Part shown: positions 47,801 through 56,727 of the stretch, in pieces | How positions within the stretch are numbered: position 1 is the stretch's first letter | Layout of the letters: every line of letters begins with the position of its first letter | NCBI GenBank assembly: GCA_905339165.1 | Contig: CAJPFH010000062.1 | Span: 36,680-100,679 of the forward strand | DNA length: 64,000 nucleotides | From: Flavobacteriales bacterium | GTDB lineage: Bacteria > Bacteroidota > Bacteroidia > Flavobacteriales_E > Vicingaceae | Direction of reading: 5' to 3' | Made by a program: the position numbers and the translations under genes | The notes under the pieces: model-generated | What the model was told of the DNA's origin: nothing | The model's input: only the letters and a program-made list of their open reading frames with translations | Database searches by the model: none

Positions 47801-50523
47801 AAGGCAAACACAGTACTGCTAAAACAGTTTATGCCGATTGGCCTGGCTGGGCAGGCCGAGCTCAGAAAGATAATCCGGCAGGAGCCTCTCTGCTCTCATT
47901 TTCGGCTAATAAAGAAAAATACAAAGTTGGAGAAACGGCTACCATTACCGTACCATCGCCAGCTAAAGGGAAAATATTATTGAGTATAGAAAATGGTTCT
48001 AAAATTATAGACAGTTGGTGGAATGATGCACAACAAGGCGAAACAAAACTGAGCTTTAAAATTACCGAAGAGATGTGCCCTAACGTGTATGTACACGTTA
48101 CTCTGCTTCAGCCACACGGACAAACTACCAACGATTTGCCCATACGAATGTACGGCATTATACCGCTTTTTGCCGATAATCCTGAAACTATTTTACAACC
48201 CGAAATAATTGCTCCTCCTGTGCTAGTACCCGAAGAAATAGCTACTGTTTCGGTAAAAGAAAAAAATGGCAAACCCATGACGTACACCTTAGCTATTGTT
48301 GATGAAGGATTACTAGACTTAACACGCTTCAAAACCCCCGACCCCTGGCAACACTTTTATGCACGCGAAGCCTTAGGCGTTAAAACATGGGATATGTACG
48401 ATTATGTAATGGGAGCATACGGAGGAAAAATTGAACAGATATTTGGTTTAGGTGGTGATGGAGAGATAAATCCGGCCAAAGACGGAAAAAAGGTTCATCG
48501 ATTTAAACCCATGGTCCGGTTTATTGGCCCTTTTAAACTAGAAAAAGGAAAAACAAACAAACACCCAATAGATATTCCACAGTACGTAGGTTCGGTAAGA
48601 ATAATGGTAGTGGCCAAAGAATACGATGCGTACGGAAATGCCGAAAAAACAGTGCCGGTACGCAAACCCTTGATGCTTTTAGCAACCTTACCAAGGGTGG
48701 TAGGTCCCAATGAAATGGTAAAACTTCCGGTAAGCGTTTTTGCCATGGAAAAAAATATTAAAAACGTAACGATTGATGTAGAAACCAATTCTCTTTTCAC
48801 TGTTGACGGGTCAAAAAATAAATCTCTCGTATTTAGTAACACAGGAGATGAAATGATTTCGTTCGATTTGAAAGTAGCCAATAAAACAGGAAAAGGAAAG
48901 GTAAAAATAAATGCCAAAAGCGGAAACGAAAAAGCCACTTATGAAATAGAAATAGAAGTTCGAAACCCCAATGCCGAAATAACTGATTTTATTGAAGCCG
49001 CCATAGAACCGGGTAAAACATGGGAGGGAGAATTCTTGCCTCCCGGAATGCCAGGAACCAACAAGGCTACCCTCGAAGTATCTTCCATTCCTGCCATAGA
49101 TTTAAGCAGAAGACTTAAATTTTTAATCTCCTATCCGCATGGATGCGTAGAACAAACCACTTCATCGGCATTTCCTCAATTATTCTTAAGCGATGTAATG
49201 GAAATAAATGCAGAAACCAAACAACGCATCAGTGAAAATATAAAATCGGCCATTAACCGCTTACGTAGTTTTCAACTCAATAATGGAGGATTGGCCTATT
49301 GGTCGGGTAATTCAGAAGTTGATGACTGGGGAACCTCTTATGCAGGCCATTTTATGTTAGAAGCCGAAGCGAAAGGATATAACTTACCTTTAGGGTTTAA
49401 AGAAAACTGGCTGAAATATCAAAAAAATGCAGCACGTAACTGGTCGGAAAATAAAAAGAAAAATATACATACCGATTACCTCTTACAAGCCTATAGGCTT
49501 TACACCCTTTCTTTGGCCAAGCAACCCGAAATGGGAGCCATGAACCGAATGAGAGAGATAACAAATTTACCCATTACAGCTAAATGGCGACTAGCTGCGG
49601 CATACGCAATCTCCGGGCAAACCGAAGCGGCACAAAAACTAGTTGCAAATACCGGCACAGAAATAAAACCCTATAGCGAATCTGAATATTCTTATGGTTC
49701 TGCCGAACGCGACTACGCCATGATATTAGAAACCATGATTTTGTTAAACCAAAAAGCCAGTACCTTTAAACTGCTGAAAATAGTATCAGCAGCTCTTAGT
49801 TCAGAAAAATGGATGAGTACGCAAAGCACAGCCTACAGCTTAATTGCCGTGAGTAAATTGGCCGGAAAATCCGATAAAAAAGGATTGTCGTTTACCTATT
49901 CTATAAATAGTGGTAACGAAACAAATGCTCAAACTCAATTAGCTGTTTCGCAAATAGCCATCGATGTAAAAGGAAAGAAACAAGGTCTCATAAAGATCTC
50001 AAATACGGGAAAATCAACCATTTTTGCAAGAATTGTAATGAGCGGAATTCCTGAAGCCGGAAGCGAAAACGCTTTCGAATCGAATCTAAAAACAGAAGTT
50101 GTTTTTAAATCGATGAAGGGTGAAATGATAGATGTAAATAGTTTAGAACAGGGTACCGATTTTATGGCCGAAGTAACGGTTACAAATAACGGTATTTTGG
50201 GAAATTATAAAAACTTGGCTCTTTCCCAAATTTTTCCATCTGGTTGGGAAATACGCAATATGCGAATGGATGGAACAGATAATCTTTATAAAGAAGACGA
50301 GTATGATTACCGAGATTTAAGAGACGACAGGGTGTATACTTACTTCAGCTTAAATAAAAATCAGAAAAAAACATTTAAAGTGATTTTAAATGCCTCATAT
50401 CTTGGTAAATTTTATATGCCGGGAATGGTATGTGAAGCAATGTATGAGCATACGGTTCAATCGAGAAAAAAAGGCTCTTGGGTAACGGTGTACACTCCGG
50501 AAAATACACTTAGCAACAAATAA
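44881..50523 (+). CDS. Bacterial alpha-2-macroglobulin family lipoprotein with intact thioester motif
   Basis: A very large lipoprotein (1,880 residues; lipobox YSSC with Cys30). Bacterial alpha-2-macroglobulins trap proteases in the periplasm. The thioester motif is present: Cys1422 in HGCVEQTTS (CxEQ), followed by a helical thioester domain (LRSFQLNNGGLAYWSG). MG-type beta domains come before it, including GFIYGERGVWRPGDSLFLSF, the usual MG2 start, and LAIVDEGLLDLT. An unusual Asp/Tyr-rich insertion lies at about residues 475-520. Many relatives are encoded with the peptidoglycan synthase pbpC; none is seen here. It has its own promoter and follows a terminator. Confidence 0.94.
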   Translation: MKCFTPLFLKPAKLFLCFVILPFLLFYSSCKKKADEFITIDPAFQSYISAFTSGIISKESSIRIRLAQENASFTESGQEFGMGDLFSFSPNISGKSYWVDNRTIEFIPEKNFISGQLYTCTFQLNKVCDVKEDKLKEFIFQFQIIRQYFNVETYTHKTYVKTDLKRNKIPGLLTTADVATPDEVEKILQASQQLKNLSITWQHESDRKLHYFEIENVIRKETPEKVLLKWNGKDLGLEITGESEIEIPALGDFKVMDVKVVQQPEQHIQIDFSDPLDEQQDLEGLVQIKNNTQFRFIIDNNTLKAFPVIRQTGTTTLTVHKGIKNILFYKMPKTFSQEIIFEEIKPAVRLVGEGVIIPSSNGLIFPFEAVNLSAVDVSVVQIYEDNIAQFLQVNELDGNYEMKRVGRQILKTTIKLGTDKPLDLGKWNTFSFDLAKLMQTNPGAIYRIELSFKKAYSLYACQHTETSAGENESNELSDNWDENDEKDQSNWDYTEDYYSDYYDDYYYYDDYSWQERDNPCSKSYYTKNKNVSRNILASNLGIIAKGFGKNSFQFYVNDMLTAQPMQGVILEVLNYQQQVLAKGTTNSNGMVQITTEAKPFLLIAKKDSQRGYLRLNEGQALSTSSFDVSGNTIEKGLKGFIYGERGVWRPGDSLFLSFMLEDENNILPKNHPVILELINPKGQLNSRIVKTSGLNGVYDFRTATEEDAPTGNWSAKIKVGGTTFQKTLKIETIKPNRLKININFGTEVLSASNSTLKGNMQVNWLHGAVAKNLKTQINASLSTTKTTFKKYEDYNFDDPTKSFYSEEFSLFEGKIDAEGKASFSSNMGTQESAPGMLKANFITRVFEEGGDFSIDRFSIPYSPYDTYVGIKSPKGDKARGMLLTDTNHIISVVTLNEFGEPVSRNNLEVEVYKVEWRWWWDATAESNLASYVGNSYHQPIFRKTISTVNGKGNFIFRINYPDWGRYLIRIYDPQGKHSTAKTVYADWPGWAGRAQKDNPAGASLLSFSANKEKYKVGETATITVPSPAKGKILLSIENGSKIIDSWWNDAQQGETKLSFKITEEMCPNVYVHVTLLQPHGQTTNDLPIRMYGIIPLFADNPETILQPEIIAPPVLVPEEIATVSVKEKNGKPMTYTLAIVDEGLLDLTRFKTPDPWQHFYAREALGVKTWDMYDYVMGAYGGKIEQIFGLGGDGEINPAKDGKKVHRFKPMVRFIGPFKLEKGKTNKHPIDIPQYVGSVRIMVVAKEYDAYGNAEKTVPVRKPLMLLATLPRVVGPNEMVKLPVSVFAMEKNIKNVTIDVETNSLFTVDGSKNKSLVFSNTGDEMISFDLKVANKTGKGKVKINAKSGNEKATYEIEIEVRNPNAEITDFIEAAIEPGKTWEGEFLPPGMPGTNKATLEVSSIPAIDLSRRLKFLISYPHGCVEQTTSSAFPQLFLSDVMEINAETKQRISENIKSAINRLRSFQLNNGGLAYWSGNSEVDDWGTSYAGHFMLEAEAKGYNLPLGFKENWLKYQKNAARNWSENKKKNIHTDYLLQAYRLYTLSLAKQPEMGAMNRMREITNLPITAKWRLAAAYAISGQTEAAQKLVANTGTEIKPYSESEYSYGSAERDYAMILETMILLNQKASTFKLLKIVSAALSSEKWMSTQSTAYSLIAVSKLAGKSDKKGLSFTYSINSGNETNAQTQLAVSQIAIDVKGKKQGLIKISNTGKSTIFARIVMSGIPEAGSENAFESNLKTEVVFKSMKGEMIDVNSLEQGTDFMAEVTVTNNGILGNYKNLALSQIFPSGWEIRNMRMDGTDNLYKEDEYDYRDLRDDRVYTYFSLNKNQKKTFKVILNASYLGKFYMPGMVCEAMYEHTVQSRKKGSWVTVYTPENTLSNK

Positions 50524-50599
50524 GGTCTGATATTTGATTACGATTTAATCGTTTATTAACTATTGAAGTTTATTAATTTAGTAATATAAAAATTTCCGA

Positions 50600-51148
50600 A
50601 TGAAAAAAATCGTTCTACCTGTTTTAGCTCTATTAATGATTCTGCTTACTGCATGCCCCTACCAAAGCATAGCCCCCCTTGGGAGTTCGGATAATGCAGA
50701 AAAATACGATAAGCTCCTTGTAGGAGAATGGTCGTGTAAGAACGATGACGGCACTTTTATAGAACTCACTTTTAGTGCCGAATCAAAAAAAACACTACAT
50801 ACGTATTTAGCGAATATTGATAAAAGTAAAACAAAGTCTCAGCCCGAATATTTTAAAACATGGGCTACTAATATTAGTAATAACCTTATATTTAATGCGC
50901 AGTCTAAAGATAGTTTATTTACTTTTTTTAAAGCGGAACTGGCCGGAAATGATAAATTTTATCTTACCTATGTGAATGAAAAATTTGTTAAAGAAAATTT
51001 TTCTCAGCACGAAAACCCCAGTACCGAAAGCATTCACCAATTTATAGAAAAGAACCTGTCTAACGAAAATCTTTTTTCAAATCGTTTAATGTTTGTTCGT
51101 ATTGGTTCTTCACTACATAAACTACAGCAAAGTAAAAAAGGATTCTAA
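50600..51148 (+). CDS. Lipoprotein of unknown function
   Basis: A 182-residue protein with lipobox LLTAC (Cys19). The mature part starts with a beta-rich segment (LVGEWSCKNDDGTFIELTF) that resembles the first strands of lipocalin-like proteins, followed by a helical C-terminal half. The similarity is too weak to assign a family. It lies 76 bp after the alpha-2-macroglobulin gene and may share its transcript. No catalytic or binding motif was recognised. Confidence 0.75.
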   Translation: MKKIVLPVLALLMILLTACPYQSIAPLGSSDNAEKYDKLLVGEWSCKNDDGTFIELTFSAESKKTLHTYLANIDKSKTKSQPEYFKTWATNISNNLIFNAQSKDSLFTFFKAELAGNDKFYLTYVNEKFVKENFSQHENPSTESIHQFIEKNLSNENLFSNRLMFVRIGSSLHKLQQSKKGF

Positions 51149-51317
51149 AAAGAGTAGCTTTTCTATTTTTTCGGAAATGGTTTTTCTTATAAAAAATGTT
51201 AAAATTCTGTGTTCTTGGGAACATGATGAACTGTTTTAATAAGGGTTTTAAATAAGATATGATAAAAATCATGCTTTAAATTACCTTTTGTCATAATCCT
51301 TAAACCGAAAGAATTAA

Positions 51318-51325
51318 CATCTTTG
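51318..51325 (+). promoter_or_regulatory. Candidate -7 element (CATCTTTG) of the universal stress protein gene
   Basis: It matches TAnnTTTG at five of six fixed positions and lies 20 bp before the ATG at 51346. It overlaps the first bases of the longer frame starting at 51325. Confidence 0.4.
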
Positions 51326-51345
51326 TGCTAAGGAAAAAGCAAACC

Positions 51346-52164
51346 ATGAAAAATATTTTAATACCAACCGATTTTTCAACCAATTCGAGAAGAGCAGCCG
51401 AGTATGCTATTCTTCTGTTTCATAGTAACGATACTTGCTTGTATTTAATGAATTCGTACGAAATGCCACAAGCCGGGGCTAGTATGTTAATTTCTATGGA
51501 AGATATTTTGAAGAAAAATAGTGAGGAGGAATTGTGTAATTTGCAGGTAGAATTAAAACAAGAATTTTCGGGGCACAAACCCAACTTAAAAACACTAAGT
51601 ATCTACGGAGACCCTGTATTTGCTGTATCTAAAGTAGTTGAAGATTATGGTATCAATTTGGTGGTGATGGGTACGCAAGGGGCAAGCGGTATAAAAGAAA
51701 AGTTGATAGGGAGTAACACGGCAAGCGTTGTAAAAAAAGCAAATTGTCCTGTTTTAGCGGTGCCTGAAAAATCGCCACTAAATGTGCCTAAAAGAATTTT
51801 ACTAGCCGTAGATCCGGCTCATTTTGATTCGGAGGCTGTAATTCCTTTACAAAAATTAGCTCATCTGTTTCAATCCACTATATATCTGCTTTATGTTGCA
51901 GCCGAAGAATCGTCTATCTCTGATAACGATTTATTACTGCTTACTAAATTAGATACTCGTTTTAAAGGAATAAAAGTTATTCCAAAAGTATTGGTTTCTT
52001 CTAATGCAGTTGATGCAATTGATTCTTATGCAGAGCAGATAGAAGCAAATCTAGTGGTAATGCTACCCCGAAAGACTAACTTTTTCGAAAATCTTTTCTT
52101 TAAAAGCCACTCTAAAAAAATGGCCATGCATACGAATATTCCATTGCTCACTTTGCCTGTTTAA
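51346..52164 (+). CDS. Universal stress protein with two USP domains
   Basis: A 272-residue cytoplasmic protein made of two tandem USP domains. The first (about 1-142) has the family start MKNILIPTDFSTNSRRAAEY and the nucleotide-loop region VVMGTQGASGIKEKLIGSNT followed by CPVLAVPE. The second (about 147-272) is divergent, with KRILLAVDPAHFDSEAV and NLVVMLPRKTNFFENLFFKS. The G-2x-G-9x-G(S/T) ATP motif is near-intact in the first domain only. It ends 2 bp from the convergent glycosidase gene. The promoter candidate supports the ATG at 51346. Confidence 0.93.
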   Translation: MKNILIPTDFSTNSRRAAEYAILLFHSNDTCLYLMNSYEMPQAGASMLISMEDILKKNSEEELCNLQVELKQEFSGHKPNLKTLSIYGDPVFAVSKVVEDYGINLVVMGTQGASGIKEKLIGSNTASVVKKANCPVLAVPEKSPLNVPKRILLAVDPAHFDSEAVIPLQKLAHLFQSTIYLLYVAAEESSISDNDLLLLTKLDTRFKGIKVIPKVLVSSNAVDAIDSYAEQIEANLVVMLPRKTNFFENLFFKSHSKKMAMHTNIPLLTLPV

Positions 52165-52166
52165 AA

Positions 52167-55145
52167 TTATTTGCTCTCGCTTTTCTCTATGGCTTTGTAA
52201 ATTTCTTCTTGTATTCGGGTTCGAATATTTAGGGTCAGTAGTTTTTTATTTTCTCCATCGGGGTGTACACGGTTAGACAAGAAAATGTAAACCACCTGCT
52301 TTTCAGGATCGGCCCAGGCCATGGTTCCGGTAAATCCGGTATGCCCAAAACTTAAATACGAAACGCAGTTACAAGTAGGGCCATTGCTTCCATCTCTTGT
52401 TGGTTTATCGAATCCGGCACCTCTTCTTATTTCAGGTTTATCGTTTTTTTTGTCATCAATACAAAATTGGCAATCGATGTATTCGGAAAGCGTAGTACTA
52501 CTGATATAATGTTCATTGGCATACATTCCTCCGTGTAAATACATCTGCATTATTTTTGCTAAATCGTTGGCATTTGAAAACAAGCCAGCATGCCCGCCCA
52601 CTCCGCCAAGCATAGCGGCTCCCGGGTCGTGCACATATCCATGTATAAGTTGGTTTCTGAAGTAATGGTCTTTCTCGGTGGGTATAATATCTTTTTTCGG
52701 TATTTTTTGAAGGGGTAGATAGGTGGTGCGATTCATGCCAAGAGGTTTGTAGAAATGGGTTTGTGTATAATCTTGTAATGGTTGGTGAGTTTCATGCTCT
52801 ACAATTTCTTTCAAAAAATAATATCCGATATCACTATAGCGGTATTCTTTTTTCTTTAAAGGAATATTGTACAAACGCTTTAGCATGGTATCCGGATAAT
52901 AATTTTTAATGTAAATAGAATCGGCTACTTTTATGGAATAATGATGAGAAGAATCTTTGCTGTAGATATTAGGGTCTAGTTTTCCATCTATTAGGGTACG
53001 GGTATAAAAGGGTACCCAGGCGGGCAAACCTGCCTGATGAGCCAACATTTCTCTCATATTAATTTCTTTATACTCTTTATTTTTAATGTGTCTTCCAAGG
53101 TAATGACCGAGATGGTCATTCAGGCTGAATTTTTTCTCGTCTTGCAGCTTCATTACAGAGGGTAAGGTTGCCGTAATTTTTGTTACCGAAGCAATATCGT
53201 ACACATCAAATAGCTCCACTTTTTTTGAGGTGCTATCGTAAGTATGAGTACCAAAAGCTTTATGATATATAACGGCTCCATTTTTTGCCACTAATACTTG
53301 GCATCCCGGATATGCCTTTTCTCGGATACCTTCCAACGCAATAGAGTCTATTTGAGAAAGGTGTGCCGATTCTATTCCTACTGCTTCGGGGTAGGTGTAT
53401 CGCAAACGGTGAATAGAATTTATCTTTAAACCAAATCCTTCTTTGTATTTTTTTGAGAGGCTAATGGGCAGGGTACCCTCTGCTCCAATGGCTCCGTAAA
53501 GCAGTTGAGCTGATGCACGCTGTGATTCGGGCGTGTTTTGATAGGCTATTACGGTTGCTGCTGATTTATCAATACTTTCCAAATTAACGGCTAAGTACGG
53601 ATTGGCAAACCATACCAGAATGGTGTTATTGTATCCTCTTATTTTTTCTAAAAGCTCTTTTTCTTTCGTATTTAACGGATTTCGTTTTATTGGATTAGTT
53701 TCTGCTCTGTGAAAGGCGAGCACTAAAGTGGAAGCATTTGCTAATTCCTCTTTTATTTTAAAGTAATTGGAGTCATTTAACGAAGGAATATTTATATTTT
53801 TTATATTGCCGTATAAGGCTAATGTTTTCTGAAACTCCGATACGCTGTCGCTACCAATGGAAAGACAGGTTAGGTTTAGTTTTTCTATATTTTTGAAAGG
53901 AATTATTTCATCTGCATTTTTTAATACGGTTAATGATTTTTCAAATAATTCTTGTATGCGGTAGTTGTATAGGGGTTTCATTAGTTCATTTGCAAGGTTT
54001 TCTGTTTTTACAGGTTGATAATGATTTAAACCCATCCATTCCTTAGCATATAAAATTTTTCGGCAGCGGGTATTTATTTCACTTTCAGAAACTAGGCCGC
54101 TATCTACCGCTTCCTTTATGCTTTTTATTGTTTTGGGTACATTTTCGCAATAAAGCATCACATCGTTACCTGCCATAAATGCTTTTAAATCTACTTCTCC
54201 GGGTTTGTAGTATTTGCTTACTCCTTTCATGTTAAGGGCATCGGTAAAAACCAATCCTTTAAAACCTAAAGAGTCTTTTAGAATTTTTGTAACTAAGTTA
54301 TGGCTTAAGGTAGTGGCGGTGTTTTCTGTCTTTTCTATAGATGGAATAAACAAATGGGCTACCATGATACTTCCTAATCCCTCTCTAATTAATTGTGTAA
54401 AAGGATACATTTCTACACTGTCAATCCGCGAACGGTTATGCTTTAGAATGGGTAACGTTTTGTGCGAATCGGTATCGGTATCTCCATGGCCCGGAAAGTG
54501 TTTTGCATTGGCCAATACTCCTCCTGCTTGCAAGCCTTTCATATAAGCTATTCCTTTGTTGGATACCTTGTATTTATTTTCGCCAAAGGAACGGGCGTAT
54601 ATAATGGGGTTGTTTGGATTTACGTTTACATCTACCACCGGAGCGAAGTTGATGTGTATGCCTAATCGCTTGCATTGTTCGGATATATCTTTACCCATTT
54701 GATAGATGAGATCATTATCTTGTATAGCTCCAAGTGTCATTTGCCAAGGATATTTAAGGGTGCTGTCTAAACGCATGGCAAGCCCCCACTCTCCATCTAT
54801 AGCAATAGCTAAAGGCACTTTGCTTTTGCTTTGGTAACGGTTGGTGAGTACAGCCTGACGTACCGGCCCTCCCTGAAAAAAAATAAGACCGCCAATTTTA
54901 TATTTTTCTACTAAAGAATCTATTTCTATGGCATGTTTTTCGTCTTTATTCGACCATGCCGCTACCATAATCATTTGAGCAATTTTTTCTTCTAAACTTA
55001 AAGTAGATAGCACTGAGTCTGCCCATTTGCCTTCGGGTTGAAGAGTAGGGGGTAACAGCTCTATATTGGATTTGTTTTTGCCGGCCCAAAATAACAATAA
55101 CAGTAAAATTAAAATCAGTGTTTCTTTTTTTTCTATTCTAATCAT
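52167..55145 (-). CDS. GH3 beta-N-acetylglucosaminidase fused to a beta-lactamase-type serine hydrolase
   Basis: A 992-residue exported protein with two catalytic parts. The N-terminal GH3 domain (about 40-400) has KHFPGHGDTDTDSHKTLP at 215-232, including the NagZ Asp226-His228 dyad, and the nucleophile Asp302 in FTDALNMKG. A GH3 C-terminal-like sandwich follows. The C-terminal serine hydrolase (about 600-990) has SVTK at 653-656 (SxxK), YSD in YRYSDIGYY, and HTG in GHTGFTGTMAW. It would release GlcNAc from peptidoglycan fragments and act on a linked peptide or ester. The fusion recurs in Bacteroidota. An N-terminal hydrophobic segment suggests export. Confidence 0.92.
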   Translation of the reverse strand: MIRIEKKETLILILLLLLFWAGKNKSNIELLPPTLQPEGKWADSVLSTLSLEEKIAQMIMVAAWSNKDEKHAIEIDSLVEKYKIGGLIFFQGGPVRQAVLTNRYQSKSKVPLAIAIDGEWGLAMRLDSTLKYPWQMTLGAIQDNDLIYQMGKDISEQCKRLGIHINFAPVVDVNVNPNNPIIYARSFGENKYKVSNKGIAYMKGLQAGGVLANAKHFPGHGDTDTDSHKTLPILKHNRSRIDSVEMYPFTQLIREGLGSIMVAHLFIPSIEKTENTATTLSHNLVTKILKDSLGFKGLVFTDALNMKGVSKYYKPGEVDLKAFMAGNDVMLYCENVPKTIKSIKEAVDSGLVSESEINTRCRKILYAKEWMGLNHYQPVKTENLANELMKPLYNYRIQELFEKSLTVLKNADEIIPFKNIEKLNLTCLSIGSDSVSEFQKTLALYGNIKNINIPSLNDSNYFKIKEELANASTLVLAFHRAETNPIKRNPLNTKEKELLEKIRGYNNTILVWFANPYLAVNLESIDKSAATVIAYQNTPESQRASAQLLYGAIGAEGTLPISLSKKYKEGFGLKINSIHRLRYTYPEAVGIESAHLSQIDSIALEGIREKAYPGCQVLVAKNGAVIYHKAFGTHTYDSTSKKVELFDVYDIASVTKITATLPSVMKLQDEKKFSLNDHLGHYLGRHIKNKEYKEINMREMLAHQAGLPAWVPFYTRTLIDGKLDPNIYSKDSSHHYSIKVADSIYIKNYYPDTMLKRLYNIPLKKKEYRYSDIGYYFLKEIVEHETHQPLQDYTQTHFYKPLGMNRTTYLPLQKIPKKDIIPTEKDHYFRNQLIHGYVHDPGAAMLGGVGGHAGLFSNANDLAKIMQMYLHGGMYANEHYISSTTLSEYIDCQFCIDDKKNDKPEIRRGAGFDKPTRDGSNGPTCNCVSYLSFGHTGFTGTMAWADPEKQVVYIFLSNRVHPDGENKKLLTLNIRTRIQEEIYKAIEKSESK

Positions 55146-55163
55146 CGGTTTTTTTTGAAAAAA

Positions 55164-55171
55164 TAAAGGTA
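55164..55171 (-). promoter_or_regulatory. Candidate -7 element (TACCTTTA) of the GH3-hydrolase gene
   Basis: It matches TAnnTTTG except at the last base, 18 bp before the ATG at 55145 on the minus strand. Support is moderate. Confidence 0.3.
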
Positions 55172-55259
55172 TTGTTTAATCTATAGAGAGAGTGTAAAAC
55201 GCATTTTTGTTTTTAACAAACTCCTTATTAATAACTATTATTCATTAGAAACATATTAT

Positions 55260-55267
55260 TAATTTTG
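55260..55267 (+). promoter_or_regulatory. Promoter -7 element (TAATTTTG) of the small membrane protein gene
   Basis: A perfect TAnnTTTG match. It overlaps a TTG at 55265 that could be read as a start, so the real start must be the ATG at 55283. Confidence 0.6.
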
Positions 55268-55282
55268 GAAAAATACAATTCA

Positions 55283-55594
55283 ATGATTGTGCCTAAAATT
55301 CCTTCATTTTTTAAAACGCGTAAACCTAAGGCATTTGAGTACATTCCGCGTTATTATAATGAGAATAAGGAAAAAATGGACGAACGTTATAAACGTATTT
55401 CATCAGAACTTAATGTTAGCTGGGAAGAAAAAGAGTTTTCTGATAAATACGATATACACCGAGCTACTGCACTGCGGCATACCATTAAAAAAACTTGGCG
55501 AAACGAGGGTAAAAAGGTTAAAGGAAATACTACTTTTCGTTTAGTTATTATTATGGCAGGCTTATGCCTATTGGCCTATTGGCTGCTTAAATAA
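55283..55594 (+). CDS. Small conserved protein with a C-terminal membrane anchor
   Basis: A 103-residue protein starting MIVPKIPSFFKTRKPKAFEY. The first 80 residues are hydrophilic and Lys/Glu/Arg-rich; the motif KPKAFEYIPRYYNENKE resembles a small Bacteroidota family sometimes mislabelled as a riboflavin synthase subunit. The last 20 residues are a single hydrophobic segment (LVIIMAGLCLLAYWLLK), so the protein is probably tail-anchored in the inner membrane. Function is unknown. It ends 2 bp from the convergent TPR lipoprotein. Confidence 0.8.
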   Translation: MIVPKIPSFFKTRKPKAFEYIPRYYNENKEKMDERYKRISSELNVSWEEKEFSDKYDIHRATALRHTIKKTWRNEGKKVKGNTTFRLVIIMAGLCLLAYWLLK

Positions 55595-55596
55595 AA

Positions 55597-56142
55597 TCAG
55601 ATTTTTTCTTTTTCCTTTGCTTCAAATTCTCTGATGAGCTCTTCGGGCGATTTTCCTAAATTTTGTAAGGCCATTTCGGCATCTTTAGCCATCTCGTGTT
55701 GGGGGTATTTGGCTAAATATTCTTCGTATTTTATTTTGGCATTTTCTATATCGTTAAGGTAATTTTCGAAGATAAAACCTTGCAAAAAGATGGCTAAAGG
55801 CACTCGCTCGTTTTCCGGAAATTGGCTTGCAAATTGTTCAAAATATTCTACCGATTCCATTGGTCTTTCTATTCCCATACAAAGTTTAGCCGCTTCAAAT
55901 AGGCAGTAAGGTGTTTTCTCGTGTTGCGGAAATTCTTTCTGAAATTTTATATAGTTATTTGCCAGTGCGTTTGCTGTAACCAAATCAAGTGATTCAGAAC
56001 CCCCTTTTAATTTGGTTTCTAACTGACTAATAAATTCGAGCATTTGTTCCGGAGTTTCCGTTTTATTATTTTCTTCTTTTTTATTGCTTCCGCAGAAACA
56101 GAAAATAAGAACGAATGCCGTGCTGTAAAGTATTTTTTTCAT
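55597..56142 (-). CDS. TPR-containing probable lipoprotein
   Basis: A 181-residue exported protein with a short hydrophobic N-terminus ending in FCFCGSNKKEE; one of the cysteines is probably lipidated, although the lipobox is not perfect. Two TPR-like units follow (AAKLCMGIERPMESVEYFEQ; AIFLQGFIFENYLNDIENAK), in the YbgF/outer-membrane assembly style with 'YPQHEMAKDA'. A Glu/Lys-rich tail ends the protein. The gene lies 16 bp after def on the same strand and shares its transcript. Confidence 0.82.
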   Translation of the reverse strand: MKKILYSTAFVLIFCFCGSNKKEENNKTETPEQMLEFISQLETKLKGGSESLDLVTANALANNYIKFQKEFPQHEKTPYCLFEAAKLCMGIERPMESVEYFEQFASQFPENERVPLAIFLQGFIFENYLNDIENAKIKYEEYLAKYPQHEMAKDAEMALQNLGKSPEELIREFEAKEKEKI

Positions 56143-56158
56143 AATCTATCTTGAGTAT

Positions 56159-56722
56159 TTATTTCACCTTTAACGGAAATCTCATTTTGTACTTTACTTC
56201 TACATTGCCTTTTGCAATTTCAGAAAGTTTTTTCTTCAGAAGCTGTCGTTTTAGTGGGTTAATGCGGTCGGTAAACAGTACGCCTTCTATATGGTCGTAC
56301 TCGTGTTGAATAATGCGAGCTGCAATACCCTCGTAGGTTTCTTCTTTCAGTTTAAATTTTTCATCAAAGTACTCGATGGTAATTGTAGGTTTTCTGCTTA
56401 CATCTTCACGAATTCCCGGTATACTTAAACACCCTTCGTTAAACTTCCACTCTTGGCCCTTTTCTTCTAAAATAATGGGATTGATAAATACTTTTTTAAA
56501 GTTTTTGAGTGAAGGTTCATCTTCTTCAAAAGGAGCGGCATCTACCACAAACAAACGTATGCTTTTGCCCACTTGTGGAGCCGCTAAACCAACCCCTCCG
56601 GCATTATACATGGTTTCGTACATGTTGGCAATAAACTCTTTTAAATCCGGATAGTCGGCATCTATTTCTTCGGCTACCTTACGTAAAACTGGAGTTCCGT
56701 AAGCTACAATTGGTAAAATCAT
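56159..56722 (-). CDS. def: Peptide deformylase
   Basis: A 187-residue metalloenzyme that removes the formyl group from new proteins. All three family motifs are present: GVGLAAPQ at 43-50, EGCLS with metal ligand Cys98, and HEYDH at 140-144 with His140, catalytic Glu141 and His144. The length is normal. A perfect -7 element lies only 5 bp before the ATG, suggesting a very short or absent leader. It precedes the TPR lipoprotein gene by 16 bp. Confidence 0.97.
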   Translation of the reverse strand: MILPIVAYGTPVLRKVAEEIDADYPDLKEFIANMYETMYNAGGVGLAAPQVGKSIRLFVVDAAPFEEDEPSLKNFKKVFINPIILEEKGQEWKFNEGCLSIPGIREDVSRKPTITIEYFDEKFKLKEETYEGIAARIIQHEYDHIEGVLFTDRINPLKRQLLKKKLSEIAKGNVEVKYKMRFPLKVK

Positions 56723-56727
56723 AAGAG

